Positions 48,722 through 64,000 of a DNA stretch of 64,000 nucleotides are shown here, in pieces. Origin of the DNA: CAWAMR01 sp963783095. Lineage in GTDB: Bacteria > Planctomycetota > Planctomycetia > Gemmatales > Gemmataceae. The translations under genes and the position numbers were made by a program. Location of the stretch: NCBI GenBank assembly GCA_963783095.1, contig CAWAMR010000018.1, forward strand, positions 186,001-250,000, written 5' to 3'. How positions within the stretch are numbered: the first letter of the stretch is position 1; each line of letters starts with the position of its first letter. Below the pieces are notes generated by a model. That model was not told where the DNA came from, searched no databases, and was given only the letters and a program-made list of their open reading frames with translations.

Positions 48722-48890
48722 ATGGGTGGTGGGTGAAGGGTGAAGGGTGATGGGTAGAGGGTGGTGGGTGGACCCGGCAGCAGGAAGGTGCCTGTCAGTT
48801 GCACCTTGTCACCCCTCCACCCACCACCCTACACCCTTCACCCTCCACACCCTTCACCCTCCACACCCTTCACCCTTCACCCTTCACAGG
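48722..48890. repeat. low-complexity inverted repeat of GGGTGAA / TTCACCC units
   Basis: GGGTGGTGGGTGAAGGGTGA.. (48722-48770) is complementary to a run of CACCCTTCACCC-type units (48810-48890). It separates the sigma-factor gene from the kinase stop and partly overlaps the kinase's last codons. Confidence 0.75.
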
Positions 48891-51800
48891 TGTCTTGGGC
48901 GACAACAGCGCATCCACTTCGGCGCGCAGCCGTTCGACCTGGATGCGCTCCGACCAGTTGTACCAAACCCTTTGGCACTCGGGAGCTTCCAGCCGGTCGG
49001 CTTCCTCGATCCATCGGCGTGCCTTCTCCAGACAGTTGTGCGCTTCCGCGGTTCGGCCAAGATTTTGGTGAGCGATTGACAGAAAGAGGAAATCCCAGGC
49101 CGCGCAATTCCCATCCACCTCTTTTGAACGCACGCACCGCTTGCTCGTGCTCGCCGGCACGGCAAAGTGTCGCCGCGTAAAGTCGACCGTTGTTTCGGGC
49201 CAACTTGCCAAGGCGTAGCAGAGAGGCCCGGTCGCGAATCGCCCCCGCCGCCGGCAAAGAGGCCGAGAGCAATTCGGAAGCCGCTTCGATATTTCCCGTG
49301 TTCGAGAACCGTTGGTACATCTTGTCCAATGTTCGCCGGTAAGCCTTGTCGTCCCCGGATGCACATTGCGACAGCGCCAGGGCGTACCAATGGCTCGGTT
49401 CGGACGGTCGCAATAAGGTAGCCGTCCCAAAATCTTGCACTGCTTCAGGCCACCGCCCCAGCTCGGCGTAAGCCATGCCGCGACGATTGAAACCGAAACT
49501 CTCTAAGAATTGGGCCCGAAGCCCAGAGGTGCAATGAAAAACCACAGCATACCAATTACGCGCTAATTCCGCCGCTCGCGCTTGACGCTGGTTCCAGGAG
49601 GCCGCTTCCGCTGCACTGGGGACACGGGTGCCCGCGATCTGTTCGGGTGAAGTTCCACCCTCCCAAATGCGCAATCGGATGGTTGCCGAAACAAGATATC
49701 GGTCGTCGGGACTCAAGGCGACACCGTAAACCGCGGCACTTTGATCGTGGAGCGTCAGGGCCTGTTGGCCCGTCGCCACGTCCCAAAGTTTCAGGGTCCA
49801 ATCCAGACTCGACGAAATGAGACGACGATTGTCGGAGGTGAAAACAAGACCGGTAACGGTGGCGACGTGTCCTTGCAAAGTCAGCTGCGGCACGGTCTTG
49901 GAGCGTTCGTTGCGTATCGTGTCCATGTCCCAGATCAGGATGGTCTTGTCATCCCCCGCGGAGGCGAGCGATTTGCCGTCCGGACTGAACGCCAGGGCAA
50001 CGATCGGGCCGTCGTGTCCGGAAAGAACGGCCACTTCCTCGCCAGTGCCGGCGTTCCAAAGGCGAACGGTTCGATCGCTGCCTGCGGAGGCAAGAAACAT
50101 TCCACCGGGGTGGTAGGCCACGCAATGGACTTTATCGGTGTGACCGAGCAGAGTGACCAGCTGCTTTCCCGTTGGCATTTCCCAAACCCTAACCGTCCCA
50201 TCGGTGCCGCCGGAGGCCGCTTCAAGCCCGTCCGAGCGCAGGCTTACGGAATTAACTCTCCCAACATGTCCATACAGAACAGGGTCGGCCGGCGCGGATC
50301 CCAATCTCAGGTTGCCGTCCTCGCAACCCAACACGAACAATTGGTTTTTCGGGCAATATGCCATGGACGAGAAAACAACCGAGGCGTTCGTGCGGTCGCC
50401 GAATTGACGACTGGTGGCGGTATCCATTTCAGACACCATCATCATTCGGCTTCGCGATCGCCAGTTCAACCCGGAGATTCCAAAGAGTCGTCGGCTGTCG
50501 TCAAACACCATGCTCCCGGTCAAGGTGAAACGCTCTCTCGATGCGCGCGATTCCGGATCGCGCGTGAGATCCCAGATGCGAACGGCCCGATCCTCACCGC
50601 CGTACGCAAGGTGCCGGCCGGTGGGGTGAAAATTCAGGCCGCCGATGGCACCGGTGTGTCCGCGCACGTTCCATAACGCGCGACCCCTGTGCGCCTCCCA
50701 CACCTTCACGTCGCCGCCCGCATCAGCTGAGGCCAATTGCAGGCCGTCCGGACTATAGGCAACGGCAAGCACTGGGGCCGTATGACCCGTGAAAGTCACG
50801 GTAGCGTTCATTCCAGCCAGATTCCAGATCGTCACAGCGCGATCGTAACCGCCCGAGGCAATTCGTTTACCGTCCGGACTGTAGGCGAGGCTGCGGATAT
50901 CGGACATGCCGGCGACGCGATGCAGTTCCTTTTTCGTGGCGATTTGCCATTCCTGGAGTATGCCCTCCCAACCCCCGGCAGCAACACGTTGACTGTCGGG
51001 GCTGAACGCCACACAATGGATCGTTTGCCCGAGTCGGGCAAAAATGTGGACGATTCGACCCTCATCGGCATTCCAGACAATCACCGTTTGGTCAGTGCTT
51101 CCCGACGCCACGTAATGCCCATCGGGACTGAAGGCCACCGCATGAACGTCGTTGGTGTGTTTCTGCAATTGTCGAATTTGCTCTCCGGACTGCGCATCCC
51201 AGATTCGAACGCTTCGATCCCAACTGCCGGAGACCAGGCGCTTACCGTCCGGGCTGAAGGCGATGCCGCGAATGGCCTCGGTATGGCCGTTGCAAACCGC
51301 AACTTGTTTGCCTGTGGCGGTGTCCCAAATCCTGATTTCCGAAGGCTCCCGGCAACCCCAGGCACCGCTGGCCGAGGCCAGGCGGGAGCCGTCCGAATTA
51401 TAGGCAATGGCAGCGACACTGCCGGTGTGGCCCTCGAATTTCATGATTTCGCAATGACAGAGACGTTTGAGGTAGTACCACTCCCAGCTTCGGAATTCCG
51501 GCGCACAGCTGTCGAGAATTTGTTCGGCACTGGCAACCTTTCCCGCCTGCCAATCGCGGTGCGCAAGGCCGATCTTCTGAAAATACACGGTTCGTTCAGC
51601 CCGCTGGCGCTGTTCAATGGCCAGAATGCGTGCCTGGCTTTCTGCCGCGTGCGACACGACCAGCAGTTGTCGGGAACGGTCTGCTTTCGAAAGCGCCGTC
51701 TCGGCCCGTTGCCAGGCCCAGGTCACACCGGCCATCCCTGCCACCGCAATCAGCAGCACAGCTGCCCAAAGCGCGGCGACGGTTGGACGTCGGCGCGCCC

Positions 51801-53069
51801 ATTTTACGCATCGTCTCAAATTGCCCACGGCCCGTGCATGGATAGGCTCGCCGACAAGGAATCGGCGCAAATCGTCCGCCACATACTCGGCCGTGGCATA
51901 ACGGCTTCGAGCGTGCTTCTGCAAACACTTCAGACAAATCGTCTCAAGATCGCGAGGAATCCTCCGGCAAACCGAATGGGGCCGGACCGGCTCCCGATCG
52001 CGTACATTGAGCATTGTTTCCATGGGGCTGCCGCCTTTGAACGGCGGCACGCCGGTGAGCAGCTCGTAGAGGATTGTTCCCAGTCCGTACACATCGGCCT
52101 GGATCGTAATATCCGTGCCGCGAACCTGCTCGGGTGCCATGTAGCTGGGCGTGCCAATGGCAATTCCCGTCGCGGTTAGGGCACTCTCCTCGTCGATGCG
52201 CCGCGACAACCCAAAATCCGTGACGTGCGGCTCGCCCGCCGGATCGACGATGATATTCGCCGGTTTGAGGTCGCGGTGCAGAATACCGCGCTGGTGGGCA
52301 TGGTGGACGGCGCGGGCGATTTTCAGCGTCAATTCCGCAGCTCGAACCAGACGCTTCTTCGCGTCCGCCTTGTCCGTTGCCTCGGACACCGCGAACTCCT
52401 TTAGGCGCGAGCTCAGGTTGCCTCCTTCGACAAAGCGCATCACAAAGTAATGTTGCCCGACGTGCTCGCCGACTTCGTGAATGGCCACGATATGCGGATG
52501 ATCGAGTGTTGCCGTGGCCTCAGCTTCTCTGCGGAAACGCCCAACCTCATCTGGGGACGCCAGGTGGCCGCCCGAACCATTTTCAGAGCGACGATCCGAT
52601 CGAGGCTGATCTGCCGGGCCTTGTAGACGACACCCATCCCACCGCGAGCGATTTCGCACAAGATTTCGTAATCGCCGATATGGCCGATCCTCGTGCCGGC
52701 CGACCAAGCGACCTCTTTGTTGCCGCGAGTCGCCGTGTTGTGGTCATTCGCCGATTTCTGCTTGTCGTCGAGGGCTTCCGCGAGCCGAGTCGATTCCAGA
52801 TCCGGAAACCGGTTCCGGTACTCATCCGCGGTTGGCGATTCTCCAGCCCGTTGGCGATAGTAAACTTCCAGGCAAACCAACTCCGTCAATGCGACGCCGT
52901 ACATCCCCGGCCGAACGTGGTTGAGCATCTCTTCGATACGAGGACGATTGCCGTCGCGGAACTCGCCCTCGAAACGGTCGCACACCTGCTCGAGCAAACG
53001 CGCGTTCTCCGTGGAGAGCGAATCCCTGAATTCGCCGAGAGAGTCACTTGTGTCTGAGAGCCGGCTCAT
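48870..53069 (-). CDS. Ser/Thr protein kinase with WD40 propellers and TPR tail, two frameshifts
   Basis: About 1400 residues. From 53069 (MSRLSDTSDSLGEF) an N-terminal helical region leads to the kinase: YEILCEIARGGMGVVYKA, VALKM, then after a shift near 52560 HPHIVAIHEVGEH, GILHRDLKPANIIVD, VTDFGLSRRID, GTPSYMAPEQVRG. A membrane helix (ALWAAVLLIAVAGMAGVTW) and short coiled coil follow, then RSWEWYYLKRLCHCEI and about thirteen WD40 units (IAFSPDGKRLVSGSWD, VRIWD). A TPR-like end (NRRGMAYAELGRWPEAVQDF) shifts near 49110 and finishes at 48870. All catalytic residues are normal. Probably functions with the ECF sigma gene. Confidence 0.9.
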
Positions 53070-53493
53070 GATCGACCTCATACCGTCTGTCGCGATTGCA
53101 GGAGCCGTGAACCAGTCGGCCTGGATACGGCACGGCAACACTCCATTGATTATGACCGTTCACGCGTCGAAGGGGACAGGTATTATCAAAAATTCCGGGC
53201 GAAGGCCCGATTGTGCGGTTCTTATTTTATTCAAACGGCGGGATGCGGGAACCGGGGCGCGGATGCGGGCGCAACCCGACGTGTCGATTTTCCCGCGTCC
53301 CGCGTCCCGATAAGTATTATTGGCCCCTCAACTCGATGGATAGACATTTCCTCTGACAACGAGTTTTGTCGCGTCGATAAACGATGTTGGCCCACCGACA
53401 TCTCGATTGCACAGAGCATTTGCGGATTATCTTGAATTTTCAACAATAAACGCTTGTCAAAAAAGCATTAGGTGGCCCGTGTTACTTCGATGT
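53070..53493. other. intergenic region between divergent genes
   Basis: 424 bases separating the kinase and the surface-protein gene. It holds an imperfect hairpin of CGGGATGCGGGA / TCCCGCGTCCCG units (53239-53309) and presumably both promoters; I could not pick convincing -35/-10 pairs. Confidence 0.5.
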
Positions 53494-55761
53494 ATGACTG
53501 CCTTGTCGAATTTATCCCGGATCGCGAGGCGTTCGCAATCGAGCACGGTCCGCCGGCCGTGCCAAAAAGTTCGCCTGTTTTTTCAGCCTTTGGAGGCGCG
53601 CCTGGCTCCCTCCGGCACCTCCACCGAAGTCCTTTCCGCCGGCACCTTGACAATCACCGAACATCAAGCCCGAGCGGATAGCATCACCGAGTACGGATCC
53701 GGCAAATACACCGTCATCGATTCCGACAACCTTGGCGGGATCAATTTCTCCGGCGTAAACAACATTGTCTTCAACGCCGCCACCACCGGAGTCACCTTGA
53801 CGTTCGCCCCCCCCACCGGCGGCACCACCAGTGGGAATGTTTCGATCAACGGCACAGGGTCGTACAACGGCCTCGACGTGGTGTTCTTCGCCGGCAACAC
53901 GATCGCCGGCAAGGTTACCATCGCCGACACCGGCACGGGTTCATCCGTGGTCGTCGACGCCTCAGCGGACACCTTTGGCAGCTTCTCGGTAACCGGCGGT
54001 GCCAATGTCTCAGCCCCCAATTCGTTCGTAGGCGTTGAAGATGCCGTCCAAGGTTTCGTCACCGGCACTGTGGTCGATCTGGAGGGTACGAGCATTCACG
54101 GGGCGGTCGCCGTCAACCTGGGTGCGGGAGGCGGCGATTTCCTCGCCGACGCCACCATCGCCGGAAATTCCACGGATAATGGCACCGTCCACATCACCGG
54201 CGACATCACTGTAACCGACCTCCGGACAAGGAGTGAGGACGGCTTCTACATCGATAACGCCAACTTCAGCGGCAACGTCAGTCTCAACGTCAGCGCGATC
54301 GGCGGCACGTTGGGCGCATTAGGTACCTCGGAGGACGACATTTCCTTCTACGATGATTCGATTACCAAGAACCTGAGCGTGAGCGTCAATTCGGCCAGTG
54401 ACGGTGACGAGAAAGTCAACGTCGACCGATCCAATATCTCCGGCAACGTCAATATCAACGAGAGCGGGCTGGCGGATGATGCCGATGTTGCGTTCGACGT
54501 CACCAATGTCGGCGGCAGCCTGACGGTCACCCAACCCACGGGGAGGCAAGACGAAGTCGACGCATTCGGTGCCCCGACCACGTTCGCTGCCGACAGCTTC
54601 GACGAGATTGCCGTCGGAACCCCGGCCAGTTCGATCGGGGGCGCGGTGACCATCAAACAGGCAGCCACCAACAACATTGGGTTCCTCGTAAGCTGGGCAT
54701 CGATCAAAGGCGCGGTGACCATCACTCAGACGGGATCCCAGGACAACTACGCGTACGTCGAGAATGATCCCGCGATCAACGCCAGTGTGACAATAAACCA
54801 GACCACGGTGGCGTTGAACAACTCGGCGTTTGTCGACAACGACTCGACCACTTCCACCCTAACGGTAAACCAGGCTGCCAGTACGTACGATCAGTTTTCC
54901 GAAAACGATTCGGGCTACGTCACCTCGATCGACCCCGGCGTCTACATCCAGAACGACTCGCTCGCCGGAAGCGTGACCGTCAACCAGGCGATCGGGAACG
55001 GGGCCTATGCAGAACTCCGCATCATCAGCGTCAAGATCAACGGCAGCCTGACCATCAAACAGCAGTCGGGATTTGATTCCTATGCCGCAATCGCAGGAGG
55101 GATAATTGGAGGTACCGTAGCCATTAACCAGGGTGCCGACAGCGATAAGGACTTTATCCATATCACAGGGCGGATCAATGGCAGCCTGACGGTGGAACAG
55201 GGAGCTTCGCAAGAAGCTGATGAAGTCTTCATGGCGGCGTGCACGGTCAATTCCAGCACGACCATCACCCAGTCGTCCTCGGATCTTAACTATGTCATCG
55301 TCGACATCAACTCCTCGTTCGCGGGCAAGTTGACTATCAACCAGGCCGCTGCGGATAACCTGATCATCATCAGTGGTTCCGACGACTCAGACGAAACTCC
55401 CGGAACAGACACGCTTCAGGGAGGCTTGACCATCAGTCAGGGTGCGGGCGACAATTACACCGATCTCGCGGATGCCACAATTGCCGGCGCGACGATCATC
55501 AATCAAGGTCTTGCCGGTGTGGGTTACAACGAGTTGGATATCGGCTCGGATGCATTCAACACTTCATCGGATACGAACTTCAGCGGTACGGTGGCCGTCA
55601 ACCAAGGCGATGGGACGGACAACGTCTTGATCGCCGTTTTCGAAAATGTGAACTTCTCGACGACCGCTGCTTTCACCGCCAACGCCAGCGCTTACGCCAC
55701 GGCGATTGACGAGTCCACCGGCCACGCGCGGACGTTTACTCGCTACGCCGTGACCATCTAA
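53494..55761 (+). CDS. secreted beta-solenoid repeat protein with LEPR-type motif
   Basis: About 755 residues. The N-terminus (TALSNLSRIARRSQSS) leads to LFFQPLEARLAPSGTS, the planctomycete LEPR-type export motif near residue 30-40. The rest is Asp/Asn/Thr/Ser/Gly-rich repeats of about 35-45 residues with core patterns such as GAVTITQTGSQDNYAYV, GSLTIKQQSGFDSYAAI, GKLTINQAAADNLIIIS and GGLTISQGAGDNYTDL. These fit a right-handed beta-helix with an inward hydrophobic ladder and outward Gln/Asn. Few aromatic or charged basic residues, so an extracellular or outer-surface location is expected. The frame is open back to 53407; 53494 is the preferred start. Intact. Confidence 0.75.
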   Translation: MTALSNLSRIARRSQSSTVRRPCQKVRLFFQPLEARLAPSGTSTEVLSAGTLTITEHQARADSITEYGSGKYTVIDSDNLGGINFSGVNNIVFNAATTGVTLTFAPPTGGTTSGNVSINGTGSYNGLDVVFFAGNTIAGKVTIADTGTGSSVVVDASADTFGSFSVTGGANVSAPNSFVGVEDAVQGFVTGTVVDLEGTSIHGAVAVNLGAGGGDFLADATIAGNSTDNGTVHITGDITVTDLRTRSEDGFYIDNANFSGNVSLNVSAIGGTLGALGTSEDDISFYDDSITKNLSVSVNSASDGDEKVNVDRSNISGNVNINESGLADDADVAFDVTNVGGSLTVTQPTGRQDEVDAFGAPTTFAADSFDEIAVGTPASSIGGAVTIKQAATNNIGFLVSWASIKGAVTITQTGSQDNYAYVENDPAINASVTINQTTVALNNSAFVDNDSTTSTLTVNQAASTYDQFSENDSGYVTSIDPGVYIQNDSLAGSVTVNQAIGNGAYAELRIISVKINGSLTIKQQSGFDSYAAIAGGIIGGTVAINQGADSDKDFIHITGRINGSLTVEQGASQEADEVFMAACTVNSSTTITQSSSDLNYVIVDINSSFAGKLTINQAAADNLIIISGSDDSDETPGTDTLQGGLTISQGAGDNYTDLADATIAGATIINQGLAGVGYNELDIGSDAFNTSSDTNFSGTVAVNQGDGTDNVLIAVFENVNFSTTAAFTANASAYATAIDESTGHARTFTRYAVTI

Positions 55762-56215
55762 ACCGCCACTCCACACTTAGTAGCTCCCGGCTCGCCTTCG
55801 AACAAGCAGTCAATTCTTCCGTGCCGGAAGTTGATACCCATCCCTGTAAAGCCGAATGCAGTACAAGCGCTTCCCCAACAGTGAGACAATCACTCCATTC
55901 ACGCATTCTTCCCATTCGGGCCGGCCATGCTGCGTTCTACGGCCTATTTGGATGCGTCGGCCACGGCGAGACCTACGCCGGCGATGCAGCCGATGTAGCC
56001 AAAGCTTCTTCTTTACGCCTATTCGGCCTGATAGGATCATTAGAAGACCTGGTTCTCCGATCGTTTTCGCGTGCGGGAAGTGGGAAAACGCGAGCGTTTG
56101 TATGCCGTAGTTGGTGTGGGGCGGTTAGGAGCATCGGATTTGTCTTGCCTTTAGATTAGCATCGGTACATCGAATAGAGAATGGATGGGGATCTCTATCG
56201 TAAGGACCAACCACC
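55762..56215. other. intergenic region without a convincing gene
   Basis: 454 bases. The minus strand has a 76-codon open frame (55810-56040) very rich in Arg near its start, with HGRPEWEECVNGV afterwards; I do not consider it a supported gene. No repeat of note. The downstream gene has GGACCAACCACC before its ATG. Confidence 0.4.
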
Positions 56216-62056
<5,841 letters not shown>

Positions 62057-62135
62057 GAGGCCATGTCCTGTTATAGAACTCGCCTCCAACCTGTCCGGTG
62101 GGGTTGCAAGTAATATTGATTTCAGATTGCAGACA

Positions 62136-63797
62136 TCACTTTGACAGTGGCTTCTCCTGAAACTTTAGAAAAGCTGGATAGACGGCCCCAGCGGTTCGCA
62201 CAATTTGACTGTCCAACTGGAGGCGTAGACGCAACGTCTCGCCGCCATACAGGCGAAGGCTCGCACGGTCCCGCTTTTTGTCGGCGGCGACAAGGATCTT
62301 CCGGACGACTTCCATTCTCTGGCGATTTTCCTTCGTCTCGTACGAATCCATCATCGCGGTGAAAAGCTTGATGAGAGAACACTCGAGCCGCATCGCTTCG
62401 GGAACGGCTCCCCGGTCAACGATGTCGAGCGTGTCCTTCATGCCCTGGACGCAATGCTTTCCCACCGTTACAAGTATGACGTCGTCGCGGATGGAAACGC
62501 AGCCCTGGTCGACGGCTAAAAGACGCGTCAGGTCATCGGTGGGATCCCCTACCTTGCGATCATCGCCTATCTTGTGAATCCGGGTTGTCCCATGTTTCGC
62601 GAAGTCGCACGTGAATCGGCTCTTGAAGTCAGCCTGCTGGTCGCGGAGAAAGTCCCGGAACAATTGCTCCACTTTCTTGCCCTCCTCGATTTTGAGACCG
62701 GCGACGAGCACATGGATGCCATCAGGTTTCGGTCCTTGCAGGGCTATGCCGAAATCGACGGTGCCTGCCTTGAGAGTAGGCTCGAAAACATTGAGAGCCC
62801 GGCGTAATAGCGCCTTGTCCTTGAGATTGAGTTTCTTCGACAGTTCAGACTCGAAGTACCCCACGGCGAGGGAACTCAAAGCGTCACGCCATTTGTCGGG
62901 AAACGACACGCGAAGTCCCAGGCTCGCGACGGCGTCATCGCTCAGATTGCCGAAGAGCGTACCGCTTGATCCCAGGTTCTGGACCTGACGTGCTAGCCGG
63001 GTGTTTTTCTCAGGAACCAAGCCAACCTCCAGAGCGAGCGTGTTCAGTTCCCGATTGACCTCGACGTGCATCGTGATCTCGCGCGATTCGTTGGGCAATC
63101 GGGTTAGATCATCCAAAGCCAGTCCGAGAATGGTCTGCAGATCCTTGAACTGCCCCTCGGTTTGTCCTGGCGCAGGCTTAGCACTCAGCTTAAGCACTGC
63201 GAGGCCCGCGACAACCAGGCCCTTGTATCCTTCTGGAAGCCGGTCGATGCGAAAGCTTGCCGCCATAGGACGTCCCGGGCGAGTGCTCAATTTCATATTC
63301 TCGGGGTCGTGAAGGGGCCTGCGGATTGCGGCAACGTCGGAGGAAATGTAGGCATACTTTTTGGCGAAGCGAAGATAGTATTTTTGGGCGGGGTCCGCCT
63401 GAACGACATAGATGCCGTCAGAGCCCTTCTCGAACTTGTGGGTGGCCAGAGTGGGGAGGAAGTCGAGAAATCCTTTTTCGTCGGCGATCGGGACGAAAAA
63501 GACCCAAATGGGCATGCCCAGTTGTGCCGGAAAGTCTCCATACACTCCGAGCGGCTTGCCGGAATCGAGCCAGGCTATTTCTTTGGCACCTATCGCCGAG
63601 CGAACGAACTCATCGATCTGTTCCTTGGCACTCTTGCCCATCCCGAACAGGTCCAACAAGTATAGGCTGTCTGACTTCAACGCATCCCAGGACTGCGCGC
63701 TAGCGACAAAAGTCTGAGCGCAGCTGGGAAGTGGCAGAATGGGAATCGCAATGGCCGCCAAAAGAAAGACAGCAGTTTGCAAACGGCACCTTAGCAT
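62136..63797 (-). CDS. secreted hypothetical protein
   Basis: A 553-residue protein from 63797. A signal peptide MLRCRLQTAVFLLAAIAIPI with LPLPSCAQT could mark either signal peptidase I or a weak lipobox (L-P-S-C). The mature part has IWVFFVPIADEKGFLDFL, GIYVVQADPAQKYYLRF, ITMHVEVNRELNTLALEVG and DDVILVTVGKHCVQGMKD. The pattern resembles planctomycete secreted proteins of unknown function with repeated alpha/beta units; no catalytic motif seen. The frame extends upstream to 63857, but the signal peptide fixes the start. Intact, convergent with the giant kinase gene. Confidence 0.65.
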   Translation of the reverse strand: MLRCRLQTAVFLLAAIAIPILPLPSCAQTFVASAQSWDALKSDSLYLLDLFGMGKSAKEQIDEFVRSAIGAKEIAWLDSGKPLGVYGDFPAQLGMPIWVFFVPIADEKGFLDFLPTLATHKFEKGSDGIYVVQADPAQKYYLRFAKKYAYISSDVAAIRRPLHDPENMKLSTRPGRPMAASFRIDRLPEGYKGLVVAGLAVLKLSAKPAPGQTEGQFKDLQTILGLALDDLTRLPNESREITMHVEVNRELNTLALEVGLVPEKNTRLARQVQNLGSSGTLFGNLSDDAVASLGLRVSFPDKWRDALSSLAVGYFESELSKKLNLKDKALLRRALNVFEPTLKAGTVDFGIALQGPKPDGIHVLVAGLKIEEGKKVEQLFRDFLRDQQADFKSRFTCDFAKHGTTRIHKIGDDRKVGDPTDDLTRLLAVDQGCVSIRDDVILVTVGKHCVQGMKDTLDIVDRGAVPEAMRLECSLIKLFTAMMDSYETKENRQRMEVVRKILVAADKKRDRASLRLYGGETLRLRLQLDSQIVRTAGAVYPAFLKFQEKPLSK

Positions 63798-63914
63798 CGG
63801 TAGTTCCTCGACTTGACGGTTGGAAATCTTGTCTTCGGCTCCGCTAAATCTGGGCATCTTTTTTGTTTGTCGTCATTCGGCAGTCCGTATACGTTCGCCA
63901 GTAATTGTATTGCC

Positions 63915-64000
63915 TTACCTCTCGCGCGTCTTGTAGTCGTGGGGTTTGCCGCTGCCGGCAGTCACCCGATAACTCTTGCCGTCCTGATCCACCCGCAAAT
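63915..64000 (-). CDS. 3' end of a further gene, partial
   Basis: A minus-strand frame open at the window edge reads LRVDQDGKSYRVTAGSGKPH and DYKTRER, ending in TAA at 63915-63917. It lies upstream of the preceding gene in the same direction, a common operon spacing. Too short to assign. Confidence 0.45.
   Translation of the reverse strand, partial: LRVDQDGKSYRVTAGSGKPHDYKTRER

Noticed and set aside
49741..52179. Long plus-strand frames opposite the WD40 kinase
   Set aside because: WD40 repeats in GC-rich DNA create open antisense frames; the minus strand carries all kinase and WD40 motifs.
55810..56040. Minus-strand 76-codon frame as a gene
   Set aside because: Arg-rich, low-complexity start, no ribosome site and no recognised family; left as intergenic.

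Overview
The window looks like a chromosome segment of a planctomycete, probably Gemmataceae-like. The evidence is family content: three large Ser/Thr kinases ending in WD40 propellers, two DUF1501 proteins, a Tat-exported Gfo/Idh/MocA oxidoreductase, an FG-GAP repeat protein, a LEPR-motif surface protein, an Hsp70-like/TolQ-like/VWA cluster, Uma2 proteins and several PIN-type toxin-antitoxin modules. I saw no rRNA, tRNA, CRISPR array, phage or transposase gene. About 20 of roughly 48 loci are split over two or more frames, yet conserved residues carry on in the next frame. I read most of these as single-base indels in the draft sequence and annotate each as one gene with its frame breaks.

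Layout. 1-4.2 kb: WD40 kinase with its 5' end outside the window. 4.3-5.5 kb: antitoxin with a toxin remnant, then an RbfA-like protein. 5.5-11 kb: GH6 cellulase-type enzyme, AlkD-like repair protein, secreted esterase, FG-GAP protein. 11.2-15 kb: TolQ/MotA-like, Hsp70-like and VWA operon. 15.2-18.5 kb: coiled-coil protein, a probable SelW-type selenoprotein with an in-frame TGA, MFS transporter, peroxiredoxin. 18.6-26 kb: second esterase, DUF1501, large membrane protein, hotdog thioesterase, glycosyltransferase. 26.4-34 kb: two secreted TPR-like proteins and a secretin-TPR-POTRA protein, with a toxin-antitoxin remnant between them. 34-40.6 kb: oligoendopeptidase F, Gfo/Idh/MocA, a flavoprotein, a ceramidase-like protein. 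40.6-47.5 kb: complete VapBC, an acyl-carrier/FGE-like fusion, lipid kinase, Uma2 pair, second DUF1501, DUF433/DUF5615 remnant. 47.5-53 kb: YjbQ, ECF sigma factor and WD40 kinase. 53.5-64 kb: beta-solenoid surface protein, intact DUF4062-like/kinase/WD40 protein of 1946 residues, secreted protein, and the 3' end of one more gene.

Two themes stand out. Long, mostly unrelated inverted repeats sit at about a dozen gene junctions. Toxin-antitoxin modules are mostly decayed in the toxin half, and two of them lie between duplicated 3' ends of the neighbouring gene. The strongest single candidate is the selenoprotein at 15926-16162, which ordinary ORF calling would miss because it reads TGA as a stop.
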